Part shown: positions 40,003 through 64,000 of the stretch, piece after piece
Layout: each line of letters begins with the position of its first letter
Position numbering within the stretch: the stretch's first letter is position 1
Source: Lucifuga dentata
Taxonomy: Eukaryota; Chordata; Actinopteri; Ophidiiformes; Bythitidae
Assembly (NCBI GenBank): GCA_014773175.1
Contig: VXCM01001546.1
Location: 1 to 64,000, forward strand
DNA length: 64,000 nt
Direction of reading: 5' to 3'
Translations under genes and position numbers: made by a program
The notes under the pieces: generated by a model
Databases searched by the model: none
What the model saw: the letters and a program-made list of their open reading frames with translations, nothing else
Told to the model about the DNA's origin: nothing

Positions 40003-40629
40003 TATACAAACTAATGCTGTATCTCGGAATTACATCATTTATGACAGCCACACATTCAAGCTAAATAAAGCAGAAGACGTCTTTACGCAAACTTTTTTTT
40101 TTTTTGCTCTGTTGAATCAAAAGAAGCTGTTTTAATATTTATGAGCTTTTTACCTTTTAAAACAGCAACTGCATTTCCAGTGTTACATGTTTAACATGTT
40201 ACTGTGTCTGTATGCTGACTGATTTAAAGAGAATGCTTGTAAAAGTTCATATACAAATATATAAACTACTGTGTGAGCAGCCATATTGAAATGACGTCTA
40301 TACTGAACTCGGGTTTGATGTCTGGGGAACATTGCTCGGCTTTTCTATTAGAAATTCCAAGCTGATGGTGTGTTTTCTTTGACTTTTCCCGCTCATAGGT
40401 CAGAAATTCACAGTTCAGAGTGTAAGTCAAACACAGCATAATACCACCACTGAACCTACACACACACACACATGCAGCCCAGAGGTCATCAACAAGAAGA
40501 CAAGGCCTCTTCATATGTAGCCAACAGCATCCCGACAGGCTTCCTTAAATGAAAAATTCCCATAAATATGCTGATATCTCATCGATACATGCAAAGAGTG
40601 CTCCTCTTACACTTACACTATGGCATCAT
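40003..40629. other. Sequence just past the probable col5a1 transcript end
   Basis: AT-rich with a short CA run (40458-40471). No gene seen. Confidence 0.6.
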
Positions 40630-40635
40630 TTAACC

Positions 40636-40648
40636 TTTATTTTTTATT
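40636..40648 (-). terminator. Candidate col5a1 polyadenylation signals (two AATAAA)
   Basis: TTTATT on the plus strand at 40636-40641 and 40643-40648 reads as two AATAAA hexamers on the minus strand. Upstream hexamers could give shorter transcripts. Confidence 0.35.
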
Positions 40649-41166
40649 TTAAATAATACAATAAATATACTACAAATGAACATTGGCTTTGGTAGAGTTA
40701 CAATATCATCATTTTCTCTCCACTTCACAATGACATGACCTTTAATTCATCTGTAGCATTAAAAACTGATGTATCCTGATGAATCGACGTGGACCGGAGC
40801 TCATGTCACTCTACAATATAACAACAAGAGAAAAAACTTTACAATTTCATGCATACAGATAAGTTTTAATGCTTCAAAAGACATACAAGAGTGGATGGCC
40901 ACAGTAAACTTGAATTTATTGACATAAAAACCAATATATCTTCTATCCTCTTATCCTTACACAGGTTTGACAAGACGGTGAGAAACAAACAGACAGACAA
41001 ACGGAAATCTACAAAAAACAAAGAGGCAGCATCACTGCTGGTTCTGAAAATTTACAAAATTAGTTTTGGTTTTATTGAAGATCAAACAGTTTAAGATTTG
41101 GACATACTGCATCACAATGAAAAATCAAGCCAAAGATCTACAAGCATATTGAGTTAACAGAAACAN

Positions 41167-41198
<32 letters not shown>

Positions 41199-42633
41199 AA
41201 CCATTGTATGGAGGGCTGTAGAATTTCTGTGGTAGATACTAGTGGTCATAAGCGTAGAGAGTGCATAGTTTGAACAAAGCATAATTACAATAAGGGCAAA
41301 AATAGCAGACCAACAAGTAATTTAAAGTCTTTCATGTGGCTAATTTGCTTCTAATTCCTTTTTGTGTTGCAACAAAATGCCTAAAAGCCTTCGTGGCGCT
41401 TAAAGCTTTAGGAAAACCTTTGGTAGGAGAGTTTAGGGTTTCACACACCAAACAAAAGATGCACTTTGGAGCCCCACAAGAGGAAGAAAAACCCTTTTTC
41501 CCCTTCACAACAGACACGTCCACCATTTGATGCAGATGATCCATGGCACACAGCAACCACAACCAAACCAACAGTGCCATCTTAGCTTCCTCTTGTTATT
41601 CCCAAATTTGAGGATTTGTTACGTGTGCGGTCCGCTGAAGCAGAAGAAGATAACAGGAAGCTGAAATGCTGCTCTGATGCATGAATGGATATGCAGAGAA
41701 ACAGCATGCATGCACCAACGCTGCGCAGAAGCATGGATGCAGCAAAGGTCCAGCTGCCTCAGAGGTGATGTTTAAGAGAGTCAACGGGCAAAATGATGTC
41801 GGAATATTTTCACTATGACATTTCTTTCATTCAAACAACACAAACTAGAAAAATACATAGCACCACAGAAGATAGAAAATAGCACCTCAGTTTGATTTCT
41901 TTGTACTTTCATTGAAATGTGACATAGTCTCCCTTTGCATAGTTGGACAGACTATTTAAGGGACAAACATAGAAGCTTTTTTATTAAGTTAATAAAATGG
42001 CCAACTGCCACCAAAATAGGCAATCTGTTGAGAGGACACCAGAGGAGGAATGTTTTTCTTTTTGTTCTTTATGCAAATCAACTGTCACATAATATCGCAG
42101 AACTTTTCGTCTTTTATTTCCATTCGTTCTTAAATTACAACAAGGTGTGCTCCACAGCGGCATCCAGACAGCACTTCCTGATTTGTTCAATTTACAAGTC
42201 GAATTGTTCTTCAAGTTCGATGTGTCCCCGTAACCATCCTTCCTACCTCACAACTGAGTAAGTCACATGCATGTTTTGAAGCCAGAACCAAAAAAACAAT
42301 ACCAGGAAGAAAAAAAATATACAGAATGTACTTACAAACATAAAAATTATTTATATATATTTATATATAAGATCCATTCCAAGAGAATGGGGAGACAATT
42401 ATGCACAAACGAAGCTCCCATAGTGATTGAGCAAACAGACCAATGAAAGAAAATAAAAAAAAAGAGAGAACGAGCGGAGAAAGCCGGGAGACGAGGGACA
42501 AACAGCCAAATCAGATGGAGTCCTTGTCAAATCAGACCGCCTCGCCTGAGACGCTGCAGCTCTCAGGTTGACCTTCGCTGTGTGGGACAAAGCAAGTCTA
42601 TATCAGGTGTGACCAAATGGGGCTAGGTTGTGT

Positions 42634-42661
42634 CGTGTGTGTCTATGTGTGTGTGTGTGTG

Positions 42662-42722
<61 letters not shown>
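42634..42722. repeat. Interrupted (TG)n tract in the putative 3' UTR
   Basis: Mostly TG dinucleotides with TCTATG interruptions; the longest pure run is about 42666-42714. It is (CA)n in the col5a1 transcript, some 280 nt past the stop. Confidence 0.9.
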
Positions 42723-43002
42723 TAGGGTCGGAGGCAGGATCTGACATCCAGTTTCAAAACTTGCATGTGATGGAGAAGGCACACTGAGGTTTCAAGGTTG
42801 CTCTTAGTTTTCCTGTATTCCTATAGAATTTTGCTGTATTCTCGACTTGATTTTCATTTTACTCACCCTTGTTGCTTTATGGAAAAAAATTATTATTATT
42901 AATTTTTTTTTTACAAATAGAAATTGTCCTATTCTTTTCAATCGTTTTGTTTCTGAGAAAACAAAAATATGCTTTTTCTCTCCATGTGCTCAGTAAACAG
43001 TC

Positions 43003-63708
<20,706 letters not shown>

Positions 63709-64000
63709 CTGCAGAGCAAAGAGAAAAGAACGCATTATAACATGGTGTGCTAGATCCACCATCATATCAGAAAACATACAACTTTTGACATCATATGATG
63801 CAAGCATTTTATCTTTAATCATCTGCATCATGAAAAATGAGAAGTCATATTCTGTGTCCTCATTCCGCATGTATCTCATAATGATTCACATCTAAATATT
63901 CCTTTATAGCTTTGACATCTTGTTGAAACCAGACACTAGATTTTTCTTGCTGAACAAAGATGTCCATCCATTCGAATCACTGGTTGCATCCTATTTTTAA

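Larger units (their letters stand above)
40630..43002 (-). other. col5a1: Probable col5a1 3' untranslated region
   Basis: The stop is at 43003. On the minus strand AATAAA hexamers occur at 42113-42118, 41979-41984, 40915-40920, 40643-40648 and 40636-40641. The last two, close together, are my preferred distal poly(A) signals and give a 3' UTR of about 2.4 kb, similar in scale to the long UTR of mammalian COL5A1. A TG/CA tract (42634-42722) and a single-N gap beside an A-run (41166) lie inside. The end is an inference. Confidence 0.45.

Noticed and set aside
41332..41580. Minus-strand open frame of 82 codons with a hydrophobic, signal-like start (MALLVWLWLL)
   Set aside because: It lies in the probable col5a1 3' UTR on the same strand, has no recognised domain and no supporting gene structure.

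Overview
This window comes from a ray-finned (teleost-type) fish genome. It holds one convincing protein-coding gene: the 3' part of a fibrillar collagen gene on the minus strand, from about 40.6 kb to beyond the right edge. I identify it as col5a1 (pro-alpha1 chain of type V collagen). Thirty-seven consecutive coding exons can be placed to the base (43003-63708). They encode 1,014 residues: 738 residues of unbroken Gly-X-Y helix, then the end of the helix, the C-telopeptide and the whole C-propeptide with its stop codon. Every helical exon starts with a Gly codon and is 36, 45, 54, 90 or 108 bp long, the usual fibrillar-collagen pattern. All introns within the helix are phase 0. Numbered backwards from a 66-exon gene, as in human COL5A1, these are exons 30-66. 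The 5' part (signal peptide, N-propeptide, start of helix) lies past the right edge.

The left 40 kb has no gene I can support. It is AT-rich intergenic DNA downstream of col5a1, full of microsatellites and short DNA transposons. The main family (TTAA-MITE) is a roughly 580-650 bp non-autonomous element with terminal inverted repeats of about 87 bp, bounded by TTAA. I count ten full or partial copies (nine intergenic, one in a col5a1 intron) plus one old diverged relative. One copy sits inside a different inverted-repeat element and leaves a clean TTAA duplication. A second family, with ends reading TGCTGCG...CGCAGCA and a TAA target duplication (PIF/Harbinger style), has two copies. Pieces of other teleost-type dispersed repeats, retroelement tails and a tRNA-derived SINE are also present.

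Inside col5a1 the points of note are: a seven-copy array of a 34-bp hairpin-forming unit starting 56 nt past the exon 65 splice donor; complementary (UG)n and (CA)n tracts on both sides of the last exon; the conserved heparin-binding basic cluster encoded by exons 33-34; the RTRR furin-type site in exon 62; and an exon 64 that looks more diverged than its neighbours.

Assembly quality matters here. The window has 17 single N characters. Seven are flanked by direct duplicates of 62-67 bp and the other ten lie in or beside homopolymers. These look like unmerged contig ends rather than biological tandem repeats. None falls in a coding exon.
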